64,000 nucleotides of DNA from an uncultured Porticoccus sp. (GTDB taxonomy: Bacteria > Pseudomonadota > Gammaproteobacteria > Pseudomonadales > Porticoccaceae), in NCBI GenBank assembly GCA_947259505.1, contig CAMYLT010000007.1:1-64000 (forward strand), written 5' to 3'. This document shows, piece by piece, positions 1-9,288 of the stretch. The notes below the pieces were generated by a model that saw only the letters and a program-made list of their open reading frames with translations, was not told the origin of the DNA and did not search any database. Made by a program: the position numbers and the translations under genes. Numbering within the stretch: position 1 is the first letter of the stretch; every line of letters starts with the position of its first letter.

Positions 1-94
1 CGACTTGCTCGACTTGCTCGACTTGCTCGACTTGCTCGACTTGCTCGACTTGCTCGACTTGCTCGACTTGCTCGACTTGCTCGACTTGCTCGAC
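1..94. repeat. 9-bp tandem repeat (VNTR) inside chpA
   Basis: The unit CGACTTGCT is repeated 10 times without error from position 1, then breaks off 4 bases into the next copy at 94. The array may continue left of the window. On the minus strand, in the chpA frame, each unit encodes Val-Glu-Gln, so the array is an in-frame tripeptide repeat lying after the third visible Hpt-type domain. Because 9 is divisible by 3, copy-number changes would not shift the frame. Confidence 0.95.
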
Positions 95-3000
95 AGCAGA
101 TGGGAACGCCGTTGTTTCCTCTACACCACCATAAGAACCGGCATCACCGCTCTCCGGCAGCGGCCAGGCAATATCCTCCAGTGCTTGCCGCAAGGATTCC
201 GGTGGAGGAAGCAAATCCTGATCGGCCGCCACGGCATCCACCATCGCCAACAGGACATTATGGGCCTCCAGCAGTACGGCGACCAGTTTGTTCTCCGGCT
301 CACTGACAGTCTCGATAATGGTGTTATAGGCAGCGCCAAGCAATTGTGACAATTGGCTCATCGCCGTCGCGCCAGCTCGCTCTGCGGCCCCGGATAATTG
401 CGCCAGCTCGTCACGAAGCTGCCTGACCGGGGCATCGTCAGTGGGTTGTTGGCGCCATTGCTGTATCCCGTCTTCGGCATCCAGGAGCGGCTGCATCCCT
501 TCTGTCATGAGCAGGTGCAACAGCTCAGGATCGATACGATGGGGGTCTTTTTCTCCGCCGCCAAGTATGTCCGCCATGGCACTATCCCGAAGATCCGACA
601 AGCGCTCCAGGTACTCGGGTAGTTCGGGTATATCTTCAACCCGGTACTGACTTTGAATGACTGACAGGGACAAGCGACTATAGGTGATCGCGTCTTCCAG
701 CAGATTGAGAATCCCTTCGTTTACATTGAGCTGATAGGTATAGAGTTCCTTGATAAAGTGTTCCAGCGGCGTTACCAGATCGCCGATGGACTCTACTCCC
801 GCCATCCTGGCGCTGCCCTTGAGGGTATGAAGGGCGCTTTGCAGGGCACTGGTCGGTGGGGAATAAACCGGCGCATCCTGGCTTTGTTGCTGAACAAACT
901 GGCTAACCACTGACAGGTGCTCGGCCGCTTCTTCGTCAAAAATGGTCAATAGCTCTATCTGCTCGGCATCCACTTCATTGGACACCGGCAGGGTTGTAGC
1001 TGGTTCGACACCCACTTCGCTAGCATCGTTAGCGCCAGCGTCTTCATTACTGGCAAGCGTCGCTTCAGCCAACGGCAGCGCGGTCTCTTCACCCTTGGCG
1101 AGGGCTTCGGCAGCAATCACTAGCTGAGCAATATATTCCGCCTGCCGGGGTTGCCGATGCTGACGGAAAGACTCGGCCAGCTCAGGAATGACTTCGCGAC
1201 CAAGATCGACCAATGCAATCAGCGTGGGAGTCACTGTCACCCGGTTTTCCAAGGCCCGATTCAGCAAATTTTCAAGCGCCCATGACAAGTCACCCAAGGT
1301 GGTGGCGCCAACCATACGAGCGCCGCCCTTGAGGGTGTGGAACGCACGGCGAATTTCTGTCATCGCCTCGTTGCTGTTCGAATCCGCCGCCCACAGCTCA
1401 TACTGCTCCTGAATCAGTGACAGGACTTCGGCCACCTCTTCCAGAAAGACTTCGGCGATCTCATCGTCCACGGCTTCTTCCGGCTCAGCAGCAGCCTCAC
1501 CCTGTTGATCAGGCTGATCATTGCTACTCGGGGCCTGGAGCTCTGGCTGCAGAGTCGGGATTGTTGAGTGCTGAGGCGCCGGAGAATCCAGTGACGTTAC
1601 CGGGTAACCCAGTTTAGCCGTGCCCTGCTCCGCCAGTGAGAGGATCATTTCCTCGGACGCTTCATCCCGCTGATCGATCACGTCAAGATAGTATTCGATA
1701 CTGGTGAGTGCTTCAGCCAAGGCATCCAACATGTTCCAGTTGGGAACACTCCCCTCTGCCAGCACTTCATCTTCAAGGTAACGCTGACTAGCCTCGAGTA
1801 CTTTTGCAGCCCTCGGCAATTCCAGAACACGCAATGCCCCGCGCACGTCAGCGATCAACTGTGTTACGCCGGTTAACTTCTCTCGCTGCCAACGGGAGGC
1901 AATAAAATCGACAATGGCCTCTTTGACCTTGTCCAGCCCCCCTTGCGCTTCTGCCAGCAGCGCAGCTTGGGCACGATTTACTTCTACCTGCATTTCCTGA
2001 TTGGTTGCCGAGCCCTCAATCAGTTGTCGATTCTGCTCGAGCCAACCATGGAGGCCATTTTCTGCCGCCACCAGATTGTCAGCCATGGCCAACAGGCCAC
2101 TGCGATCTTCCGGGGCCTGCAGATAGGCGGTCCACTGCTTTCTGGCATTGTCCACCTGCTGACGCTGTTCAGTTCTGCCGAGCATCGCCAATGAGTCGGC
2201 AACCCGCTTCAAACGCTGGTCGCTTTCATCCACGAGACCGCGATCATCAACTCGGGACTCTACCAGTTGTGCCAGTGCTTCCTTGAGAAAGTGAAATTCT
2301 TCATCCAGCGCCATCACCATGACACGGGCTGTATCGGGTTGGTATACCGGCGACAAGCCACTCCCGGTGTCCTGCATCAGCACTTCGGGCAGTGCCTGGT
2401 CGAGCTGGTATTGCTGCCTGACCAGTGTGGCCCGGGGGCCATCGCTTTTGGCATGAGCAATATAGAAGAGCACATTTTTCAGCAGTACGTCCGGCAGCGG
2501 CTGTAACAAACCATCGTAGCCAGCCTGAGAGAGACGACGAATTTCAACTTCCAGCTCCCTCAGCAACATTTGCACCGCTTGGCCCAGAGGGATGTCTTTT
2601 GCCGCAATACCTTCCAACAACGCCAACACAACTGTCCAGAGCTGCTCCCGGGGCATACCCTTGCTGAGTTCTCTGAGACGGGAAAAAACCTTATCCAGAT
2701 AACCGAAGTTTTCCTCCGTTTTTTCGCCCTTTACTACGCCCAACATGGCGTATTGGTACATTTGCCGCAATTTGCGCAACAAATTGGCCATGGCGATCGG
2801 ATCCGGCTGGCGGTTGTAAGGTTTACTGAGCGACTGAACCGAGATCGGTTGCGGCGTGAAAAAAGCTGTCTCTGAAACCAGCGTCTCACCTTTTGCCGCC
2901 CGCAACTCATTCAGGAACCACAGCAGTGTTTCCGGCTGGTCGTGTCGGCTGGTGAGCAGTTGTCGCAGATAACCTGGCAGCCTGATGATGGCCTCGACCA

Positions 3001-3277
3001 GAACCTCTGCAGCATCAGTAAGCGCCAATACACGCTTGTCCACTATGCGCTGGGCCAGCTGCTGCATTTCTTCTGCCAATAACAGCGGACCATGACACCC
3101 GGAAATTTGCAGCGCCCCGTGAACCTGATGTATCAGCTCAAGACAACGACGAATCGATGTATCGTCGGAGCTGTCGGTAAGAAAAGCCTCCAATTCACTG
3201 GAGGCCTCAGCAAGGGAGGCATCTACCTCATCTGCCAGCCACGACAAGCCGTGCAATATGCCCTGCGTGTTCTCCAT
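1..3277 (-). CDS. chpA: ChpA, CheA-like hybrid kinase of the type IV pilus chemosensory system (partial)
   Basis: N-terminal 1092 codons of a very large CheA-type protein; the 3' end lies beyond the left edge. ChpA takes signals from PilJ and phosphorylates PilG and PilH to control pilus extension and retraction. The frame is open from the ATG at 3277, which directly abuts the pilK stop codon (TAG then ATG). Hpt-type histidines are visible at about residue 50 (IHQVHG), 647 (FHTLKGGARM) and 817 (LHTLKGSARM), separated by long helical, acidic stretches. This matches the multi-Hpt layout known for ChpA. The HATPase, CheW-like and receiver domains expected at the C-terminus are outside the window. 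The visible end of the frame is a (VEQ)n tract encoded by the 9-bp repeat. It is the last gene of the pilGHIJK-chpA run. Confidence 0.93.
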   Translation of the reverse strand, partial: MENTQGILHGLSWLADEVDASLAEASSELEAFLTDSSDDTSIRRCLELIHQVHGALQISGCHGPLLLAEEMQQLAQRIVDKRVLALTDAAEVLVEAIIRLPGYLRQLLTSRHDQPETLLWFLNELRAAKGETLVSETAFFTPQPISVQSLSKPYNRQPDPIAMANLLRKLRQMYQYAMLGVVKGEKTEENFGYLDKVFSRLRELSKGMPREQLWTVVLALLEGIAAKDIPLGQAVQMLLRELEVEIRRLSQAGYDGLLQPLPDVLLKNVLFYIAHAKSDGPRATLVRQQYQLDQALPEVLMQDTGSGLSPVYQPDTARVMVMALDEEFHFLKEALAQLVESRVDDRGLVDESDQRLKRVADSLAMLGRTEQRQQVDNARKQWTAYLQAPEDRSGLLAMADNLVAAENGLHGWLEQNRQLIEGSATNQEMQVEVNRAQAALLAEAQGGLDKVKEAIVDFIASRWQREKLTGVTQLIADVRGALRVLELPRAAKVLEASQRYLEDEVLAEGSVPNWNMLDALAEALTSIEYYLDVIDQRDEASEEMILSLAEQGTAKLGYPVTSLDSPAPQHSTIPTLQPELQAPSSNDQPDQQGEAAAEPEEAVDDEIAEVFLEEVAEVLSLIQEQYELWAADSNSNEAMTEIRRAFHTLKGGARMVGATTLGDLSWALENLLNRALENRVTVTPTLIALVDLGREVIPELAESFRQHRQPRQAEYIAQLVIAAEALAKGEETALPLAEATLASNEDAGANDASEVGVEPATTLPVSNEVDAEQIELLTIFDEEAAEHLSVVSQFVQQQSQDAPVYSPPTSALQSALHTLKGSARMAGVESIGDLVTPLEHFIKELYTYQLNVNEGILNLLEDAITYSRLSLSVIQSQYRVEDIPELPEYLERLSDLRDSAMADILGGGEKDPHRIDPELLHLLMTEGMQPLLDAEDGIQQWRQQPTDDAPVRQLRDELAQLSGAAERAGATAMSQLSQLLGAAYNTIIETVSEPENKLVAVLLEAHNVLLAMVDAVAADQDLLPPPESLRQALEDIAWPLPESGDAGSYGGVEETTAFPSAVEQVEQVEQVEQVEQVEQVEQVEQVEQVEQV

Positions 3278-4105
3278 CTAGCACTCCAGCCTGCTGTCTG
3301 TACTGCGCACAAACGCCAAGACGTCGCTCCGCTTTTCCCGCTGCATGCCGGGAATGTGCCGGTATAGATACTCCCCTGGCCCCAACACCAGACAACCATT
3401 TGGCTTTAAACAGCGCGCCAGCCTGGCCACCACGGCATCGCGCCGCTCTGGGCCGAAGTAACCCAATAGATGCTGACAAAAAATAACATCCATGCCCTGA
3501 GTTTCCCTCGGCCAACGGCGATCGACCAAGTTGTGATGAACAAAGTGAACGTAGCTACGCAAGGATGCCTCAACCTGCACCCGGCCTTCACCGAGTGATA
3601 GAAAGCCAGTATGTTCTGGGGGCATCAATCCGGCGAGGCGACTGGCCTTGTATGTTGCCGCACGCGCCTGGTTCAGAGCAGCCTCGGAGATATCGGTAGC
3701 CAGTACCTGGAACTGCTCATTAGGCCACACCTGCTGAGCCGTCATGGCCATTGAATAAGCTTCTTCGCCACTGGCACAGCCTGCGCTCCAGAGTCGCAGC
3801 GTCCTTTTTTCCCCCGTTGATGCCTTGTCTGCAAGGTAACAACGCAGGTAATCAAAGGAGGCGCGATGCCGAAAGAAGGTTGTTTCCTTAATTAACAACT
3901 GGTCGAGCAATTCTCGCCACCAGCCAGCCAGCCCTTTACGACTGGCCAACAGGGCAGGATGCTTGTCGTTGATCTTGAGGTCATGCAAATGCGCGTTCAG
4001 GATACGTCGAGCATGTCCTTCCCATGCGGGAGTGACCCGCACGCCAATTCTTGACTCCAGCAGGGCGGCCCATCGGCTGAATGCGCTATCGCTTAACGGC
4101 TCCAT
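3278..4105 (-). CDS. pilK: PilK, CheR-type chemoreceptor methyltransferase
   Basis: 275-residue protein of the CheR family, expected to methylate glutamates of the receptor PilJ using S-adenosylmethionine. The N-terminal all-alpha CheR segment (about residues 1-85) precedes the SAM-binding domain. That domain carries LWSAGCASGEEAYSMA at about residues 104-119 and the acidic strand end ATDIS. Its position between pilJ and chpA, 20 bp after pilJ, is the standard Chp cluster order. The stop codon touches the chpA start, so the two are probably translationally coupled. Confidence 0.93.
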   Translation of the reverse strand: MEPLSDSAFSRWAALLESRIGVRVTPAWEGHARRILNAHLHDLKINDKHPALLASRKGLAGWWRELLDQLLIKETTFFRHRASFDYLRCYLADKASTGEKRTLRLWSAGCASGEEAYSMAMTAQQVWPNEQFQVLATDISEAALNQARAATYKASRLAGLMPPEHTGFLSLGEGRVQVEASLRSYVHFVHHNLVDRRWPRETQGMDVIFCQHLLGYFGPERRDAVVARLARCLKPNGCLVLGPGEYLYRHIPGMQREKRSDVLAFVRSTDSRLEC

Positions 4106-4125
4106 ACGAGCTCTCCACTAAGGGA

Positions 4126-6678
4126 TCAGGTCTGCTCGGGACTCAATTCCGGCTGCTTACTGGCCCGCTGATTCTGCTCGGCATTGTCAATTTTCTGCTT
4201 AGAGACATCGTCTTCAGCGTAGAAGTCCGCCGTCAAGGCATCAAAATCAAGCTCTCCATCCAAATCATCTTCCTGCAGGGACTTAAGCAGAGCGGCTTCA
4301 TCGTAGTCGCCAAAATCGTTCAGCTCTGTACTGAGATCCTCTGTCAACTCATCCCGAGTCGCCTCTGCCTCTTTCAACATCTCATCAATGTCATCGGCAG
4401 CTTCTTTGGGTACTTCACCGCCCTGGTGGAGTGCCCGATCAATTAAGTCAAACTCATCATCACTCAGCGAGGCACCACGCAGCGGTCGCCGCTCCCGCGT
4501 CGCCTGGGCGTTCATGGCGGGGGCTTCTGCGGTCGATGGTTCGGACGATGACTCAGCACCGGGATCTGCCAGCTCGATACTATCTTCTTCGACGGCGGCT
4601 ACTGCTTCCTCTTCAAAGTGATACTCATCGTCGTCATCTTCAGACGCCGAGAAGGGGTATTCCGACAGCGCTCTTTCCATGGATGCCGGCAGCTTGAACC
4701 CCGATACCGAATTGCGCAGCTCTATGGCCAGTTCAGCCAGTTCGCCAATAGACTGGGCGGTATTGTTGGTGCCGGAGAGGGTCTGCGAGGTAATGTCCTG
4801 AATGACATTCATGGTTCGCGATACATGCCCAGCCGTAGTAGCCTGGTGTTTAGCCGCTGTTGAAATATCCTGAATCAATTCCGCCAGATCTGCAGATACC
4901 GTCTCGATTTCTTCCAGTGCCACACCTGCTGCATGGGCACGTTCGGCGCCTTTCACCACCTCGGAAGTCGTCTGCTCCATCGAACTGACCGCCTCGTTGG
5001 TATCGGTCTGAATGGTCTTAACCAGCGAGGCAATTTGTTTGGTCGCTCCGGCTGAACGTTCGGCGAGTCGCTGCACTTCGTCCGCAACCACCGCAAAACC
5101 CCGGCCCGCGTCACCGGCCATGGATGCCTGGATGGCGGCGTTCAAGGCGAGGATGTTGGTTTGATCAGCGATGTCGTTGATCAGGGATACGATATCGCCG
5201 ATTTCCTGGGAGCTCTCACCCAGTCGCTTGATGCGCTTGGAGGTGTCCTGGATCTGCTCGCGGATGGTATCCATGCCACCGATGGTGTTTTGCACCACCT
5301 CTGCGCCTTTCTTGGCGATCGACACCGATTTTTCCGCCACGTTGGCGGATTCAGTGGAATTGGCCGAGACTTGATCGATGGTCACCGCCATTTCATTGAT
5401 CGCTGCCGAGGCCCCGGCAATTTCCTGGGCCTGATGCTCGGAAGCCTCCGCCAGCTGCAATGCCGTGGCGCGGGTTTCGTTGGCGGCCGCCGAGACGTTT
5501 TCCGACGTGTCCTGGATTTGTGCCACCAGAATGCGTAACTGGTCGATGGCGTAGTTGATGGAGTCAGCAATAGCACCGGTAAAATCTTCCGTCACCGTGG
5601 CATGATTGGTCAGATCCCCTTCACCGAGTCCGGCAATCTCATCCAATAAACGCAAAATGGCCTGCTGGTTCTGCTCATTGTCGGTAGCGGAGTCCCTCAG
5701 TCGGCGTCGAGTTTGTGCGGAATTCATAAACGCAATCAGCATCATCACGACAATGCCGAATACCCCCGCATAGAGTGCGTTGCTGTAGGAAAAATCCCTT
5801 GTCTCCGGCAGCTTGGCAATGGCGTCAGACATGGTGCTGAGTTGTTCCTGCAGCAACGGTGATTTATCGAGGATGGCATTGGTTGCCTTGATAGCGCTGA
5901 ACAACGCAGGGGTCGCATCAAAAATTTCCTGCATTGAGCTGCTGACAAAAGCAAACTGCTCGGTAATGCTCGCCAAACTGGTAACGGCTGATGGCACCGT
6001 CACACGGCTGATACCCATGGCCGGGTTGCCTGCTTTCATCGCGGCCAGAACTTGGCCAAACAATTTGATGTCGCGTGCAAACTGGTCAGCTGCCTGCTCA
6101 GCATCCGCTCCGCCAGCGAGCATCCGGTCGACATTGCGACCTATGCGCTCAGCCCGCCAGGACTGCGCCTGTGCAAATGCGGCCTGATCCGCTGGGGCGC
6201 GATTGGCCAGCAAGACCTCCACCACCTGAGTGTGTTCCTGTTGTAAATCCGGCAGGGTACGATTGAGGGTGCGCGCGATCTGATTAAGAAAAATCACCGG
6301 CTGTTTGTTATCAATAATGGTCTGGGCATTCTGATGGGCCTGCATCCATGCACTCTCGAGCCCACTTAACTGCTCCCTGTCGATTTCCCCCTGGAGATTG
6401 CCATTGAGCCGTCCCCAACTCTGTTGCATCTGATCAACCAGACTCTGCATTTCGCCAAAAGCTTCCTCATTGCCGGATGCAGATTCCAGGGAAAGACTTA
6501 CCAAACGATAAGACTGCGCACGCAATTCGGACATCAGCTGCAGGCTTTCCTGATCCCGGGAGGTCTGCTTGAATACCACCAGCAAGTCGAATCCAAGAAA
6601 GACCACCACCACCGCCAGCACTACCGACAGAAAGGTGATAAACGAATTGGTCTTTGATTTGTTGGTTCCAGATTTCAT
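4126..6678 (-). CDS. pilJ: PilJ, methyl-accepting chemoreceptor for twitching motility, with an acidic C-terminal extension
   Basis: 850 residues. I start at the ATG at 6678 ([10 protein letters not shown]), which has GGAG about 10 nt upstream; an in-frame ATG lies 36 nt further out. Order: cytoplasmic stub, TM1 (about 15-37), periplasmic sensor region rich in coiled coil, TM2 (about 308-328), HAMP-like linker, then the methyl-accepting domain with the signalling tip motif [17 protein letters not shown]. The usual PilJ ends near residue 680. Here roughly 179 further residues follow, very rich in Asp and Glu and with no methyl-accepting helix pattern. It probably receives pilus-contact signals and feeds ChpA through PilI. 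Confidence 0.93.
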   Translation of the reverse strand: MKSGTNKSKTNSFITFLSVVLAVVVVFLGFDLLVVFKQTSRDQESLQLMSELRAQSYRLVSLSLESASGNEEAFGEMQSLVDQMQQSWGRLNGNLQGEIDREQLSGLESAWMQAHQNAQTIIDNKQPVIFLNQIARTLNRTLPDLQQEHTQVVEVLLANRAPADQAAFAQAQSWRAERIGRNVDRMLAGGADAEQAADQFARDIKLFGQVLAAMKAGNPAMGISRVTVPSAVTSLASITEQFAFVSSSMQEIFDATPALFSAIKATNAILDKSPLLQEQLSTMSDAIAKLPETRDFSYSNALYAGVFGIVVMMLIAFMNSAQTRRRLRDSATDNEQNQQAILRLLDEIAGLGEGDLTNHATVTEDFTGAIADSINYAIDQLRILVAQIQDTSENVSAAANETRATALQLAEASEHQAQEIAGASAAINEMAVTIDQVSANSTESANVAEKSVSIAKKGAEVVQNTIGGMDTIREQIQDTSKRIKRLGESSQEIGDIVSLINDIADQTNILALNAAIQASMAGDAGRGFAVVADEVQRLAERSAGATKQIASLVKTIQTDTNEAVSSMEQTTSEVVKGAERAHAAGVALEEIETVSADLAELIQDISTAAKHQATTAGHVSRTMNVIQDITSQTLSGTNNTAQSIGELAELAIELRNSVSGFKLPASMERALSEYPFSASEDDDDEYHFEEEAVAAVEEDSIELADPGAESSSEPSTAEAPAMNAQATRERRPLRGASLSDDEFDLIDRALHQGGEVPKEAADDIDEMLKEAEATRDELTEDLSTELNDFGDYDEAALLKSLQEDDLDGELDFDALTADFYAEDDVSKQKIDNAEQNQRASKQPELSPEQT

Positions 6679-6747
6679 TTCTATGTCACTCCGGGAAAGA
6701 GATAACCGCTCCACGGTTCAGGTACAAATGCAGGTAACGATGGCAGA

Positions 6748-7287
6748 TCAGGCTGCCACCTCCATAAAGCGCTGGTCATTCAATAGCTGACAGGGACGCA
6801 ACAGCATCCAGACACTATCCTGTTGGGCAAAACTGCCTTCCACATAGGGTGCTAGTGTCTCGGGGACGAGATCGGCGCGGCGAGTAAACGTATCCACTTT
6901 GAAATGGCGCATACCATACACCCGGTCCACTGCCAGGCCGACAAACACGCCCGACATGTCAATAACAATGACGCGTTGCACCTTGGGAGCGCCGCTCAGT
7001 TTTCCGCCCAAAAACTCTGCCAGATTGATCACCGGCAACAGTCGACCACGCAAGTTGGCCATGCCGAGCACCCAATATTTCACCCTCGGCAAGGGGGTGT
7101 ATTGGGGCATTTCGATAATTTCTATCAGCTCTTCCAGTGGCAGCGCAAGGTTATGCCCCAGCAGAGAGAAACACACCACTTTGCGAGTGGCGACGATATC
7201 CTGCTGAGCAGGCAGACCTCGCGCATTTTCAGCATAGCGCTGCGCAAGAGAGAGAAGCACCTTGAACGGTGAACGCTGGCTAGTCAT
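6748..7287 (-). CDS. pilI: PilI, CheW-like coupling protein
   Basis: 179-residue CheW-domain protein that links the receptor PilJ to the kinase ChpA. The CheW fold spans about residues 33-170, with the typical segments KVVCFSLLGHNLALPLEEL and VLGMANLRGRLLPVINL. It lies 20 bp after pilH and 69 bp before pilJ, in the conserved pilGHIJ order. Confidence 0.93.
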   Translation of the reverse strand: MTSQRSPFKVLLSLAQRYAENARGLPAQQDIVATRKVVCFSLLGHNLALPLEELIEIIEMPQYTPLPRVKYWVLGMANLRGRLLPVINLAEFLGGKLSGAPKVQRVIVIDMSGVFVGLAVDRVYGMRHFKVDTFTRRADLVPETLAPYVEGSFAQQDSVWMLLRPCQLLNDQRFMEVAA

Positions 7288-7307
7288 TCCTCGTCAGCAA
7301 CCAGTCT

Positions 7308-7670
7308 TCAACTGATTACTTCCTTTAATATGCTGATCAGGCTTTTTTCGCTGACCGGCTTGGTCAAGTAGGCTTTGGCACCTTGCCGCATGCCCCAAAC
7401 CTTATCGGTATCCTGGTCTTTAGTGGTCACAATAATCACCGGGATATGTTCTGTTTCACTGGCCTTGTGCAACTGACGAGTCGTCTGAAAACCATTTACC
7501 CCGGGCAAGACGATGTCCATGAGGATAGCGTCCGGCTGTTCTTTCGCAGCCAACTCCAGTCCGTCTTCACCGCTCTCTGCGCACAAAACCTCATAGCCAT
7601 TCTTCTCCAGCATGCCGGTCAGTTTGTGCGTTTCCGTGGGTGAATCGTCAACGATCAATATTCTCGTCAT
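7308..7670 (-). CDS. pilH: PilH, CheY-like response regulator
   Basis: 120-residue stand-alone receiver domain. I use the ATG at 7670 (MTRILIVDD), preceded by GAGGGG; the frame extends upstream to 7751, but that part lies within pilG. The phosphoacceptor Asp is in ILMDIVLPG, with the acidic pocket VDDS and the conserved Lys in YLTKPVS. PilH counteracts PilG and is linked to PilT-dependent retraction in Pseudomonas. It overlaps the 3' end of pilG by 23 bp, which suggests translational coupling. Confidence 0.93.
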   Translation of the reverse strand: MTRILIVDDSPTETHKLTGMLEKNGYEVLCAESGEDGLELAAKEQPDAILMDIVLPGVNGFQTTRQLHKASETEHIPVIIVTTKDQDTDKVWGMRQGAKAYLTKPVSEKSLISILKEVIS

Positions 7671-8103
7671 ATGGCCCCTCGCTTGGGATATCCATGGTTT
7701 CAGATGCGGCGTCCGTGGCACTTCTGTTGGAAAACTTCTCCAGGGCGTCAAATAATTCGGTCTTACTGAAGGGCTTGGTCAGGTAGTCATCCGCCCCAAC
7801 AATACGACCTTTGGCTTTGTCAAAGAGCCCATCCTTGCTCGACAGCATCACCACCGGGGTATGCTTGAACTGACTGTTGTTCTTGACCAGCGCACAGGTC
7901 TGATACCCGTCAAGACGGGGCATCATGATGTCCACAAAGATGATGTCAGGGTTCGTATCCGCAATTTTGGAAAGCGAGTCGAAGCCATCTATGGCAGTGA
8001 TGACTTCACATCCGGCTTTGCTGAGTAACGTTTCCGCTGTTCGCCGAATGGTATTGCTGTCATCAATCACCATCACTTTCAGGCCGTTAAATTGTTCTTC
8101 CAT
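7648..8103 (-). CDS. pilG: PilG, CheY-like response regulator
   Basis: 151-residue receiver domain with VIDDSNTIRRT at the N-terminus, phosphoacceptor Asp in IFVDIMMPRLDGYQ and Lys in YLTKPFSK. PilG promotes pilus extension in Pseudomonas. Compared with the usual length of about 135, it has a short polar C-terminal tail (from SNRSATDAASE) that covers the pilH start region. First gene of the minus-strand Chp operon and divergent from gshB, as in Pseudomonas. Confidence 0.93.
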   Translation of the reverse strand: MEEQFNGLKVMVIDDSNTIRRTAETLLSKAGCEVITAIDGFDSLSKIADTNPDIIFVDIMMPRLDGYQTCALVKNNSQFKHTPVVMLSSKDGLFDKAKGRIVGADDYLTKPFSKTELFDALEKFSNRSATDAASETMDIPSEGPYDENIDR

Positions 8104-8340
8104 TCCTGCTCGCCCCGTTGTTTGTGTTCGCTCAGGCTACTCATGCCAGCAGAGGATTATGTAACACAATCACCAGTTTTTATCTATAACGGCCTATTAC
8201 TGTTAACACTTGAGCACACTTTTCACACCTGACTGTTGCGCTACCGAGTGGCTGCCCTTACCTTAAGCCAATCGACCAGCAACCCGTATCGCCATCATAA
8301 AGAACATCGCGTTTTTCATGGCGTGACAAAGGTAACACTT
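8104..8340. other. Intergenic region between divergent pilG and gshB
   Basis: 237-bp gap between divergently transcribed genes that must hold promoters for both. The stretch 8160-8235 is AT-rich, but no -35/-10 pair there is good enough for me to name. The gshB start at 8341 is preceded by AAAGG at a usable distance. I see no open frame with a plausible start signal here. Confidence 0.5.
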
Positions 8341-9288
8341 ATGAACAGAACTCTGGGGGTAGTGATGGACCCCATTGAAGCCATTAACCCGAAAAAAGAT
8401 ACGACCCTGGCCCTACTACTGGCCGCCCGTCAAAAGGGTTGGCAACTGATGTATATGAAGCAATCTCAGCTAGCCATTGAAAACGGTAAACCCACCGCCA
8501 TCATGGCACCACTGGACGTTCAGGATGATCTGCAACACTGGTTCACCCTGGGTGCGGCCCGGCAGGCACCACTCTCGTCGCTAGACGTGATTTTGATGCG
8601 CAAGGATCCGCCCTTCGATAGTGAGTACATCTATTCCAGCTATATACTTGAGGCTGCCGAAAACCAGGGCACACTTGTGGTCAACAAACCTCAAAGCCTG
8701 CGGGATTGCAACGAGAAGGTCTTCGCCACCCTGTTTCCGCAGTGCTCACCCCCATTGCTGGTCAGCAGAGACGCAACGCTGCTCAAGCGCTTCCGGCAAA
8801 TACACGGGGATGTCGTCTACAAACCTCTTGATGGCATGGGGGGCACCGCGGTATTCCGGGTACGCCCCGACGACCCCAACCTCAGCGTCATCCTCGAAAT
8901 GCTGACCGAAAACGGCAAAAAAACCATCATGGCACAAAAATTCATTCCCGATATCAGCAATGGCGACAAACGCATTTTGATGGTGGACGGAGAACCCATC
9001 CCATACTGTCTGGCACGCATCCCGGCTGAGGGCGAATTGCGCGGCAACCTGGCTGCCGGGGGTAGTGGTGTAGTTCGCCCTTTGACGGAGCGTGACCAAT
9101 GGATTGCCGCCCAGATAGGTCCTGCACTGAAAGAGAGAGGTATTCTGTTTGCGGGCCTTGATGTAATCGGCGATTACCTAACCGAAATCAACATCACCAG
9201 CCCCACCTGTGCGCGGGAAATTGACCGCGAAAAAGGCACCGACATCGGCAGCAAATTAATGGACGCCATTGCAAAGAGACTGCATTGA
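8341..9288 (+). CDS. gshB: Glutathione synthetase
   Basis: 315 residues. It joins gamma-glutamylcysteine and glycine with ATP in the second step of glutathione synthesis. The ATG at 8341 (MNRTLGVVMDPIE) matches the usual family start; the frame extends upstream without family similarity. ATP-grasp features include VYKPLDGMGG (about 160-170), MAQKFIPDI, and the C-terminal TEINITSPTCAREIDR that binds metal and ligand. The stop overlaps the tonB start (TGATG), so the two genes are coupled. Length agrees with the E. coli enzyme. Confidence 0.96.
   Translation: MNRTLGVVMDPIEAINPKKDTTLALLLAARQKGWQLMYMKQSQLAIENGKPTAIMAPLDVQDDLQHWFTLGAARQAPLSSLDVILMRKDPPFDSEYIYSSYILEAAENQGTLVVNKPQSLRDCNEKVFATLFPQCSPPLLVSRDATLLKRFRQIHGDVVYKPLDGMGGTAVFRVRPDDPNLSVILEMLTENGKKTIMAQKFIPDISNGDKRILMVDGEPIPYCLARIPAEGELRGNLAAGGSGVVRPLTERDQWIAAQIGPALKERGILFAGLDVIGDYLTEINITSPTCAREIDREKGTDIGSKLMDAIAKRLH

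Noticed and set aside
1-94. CRISPR array
   Set aside because: The units are contiguous 9-bp copies with no spacers, inside a coding frame.
5-349. Plus-strand frame encoding a Leu-Leu-Asp repeat protein
   Set aside because: It is the antisense reading of the 9-bp array and of the chpA coding region; the minus-strand frame is continuous with ChpA domains.
5161-5538. 125-residue plus-strand frame within pilJ
   Set aside because: Antisense to the conserved methyl-accepting domain.
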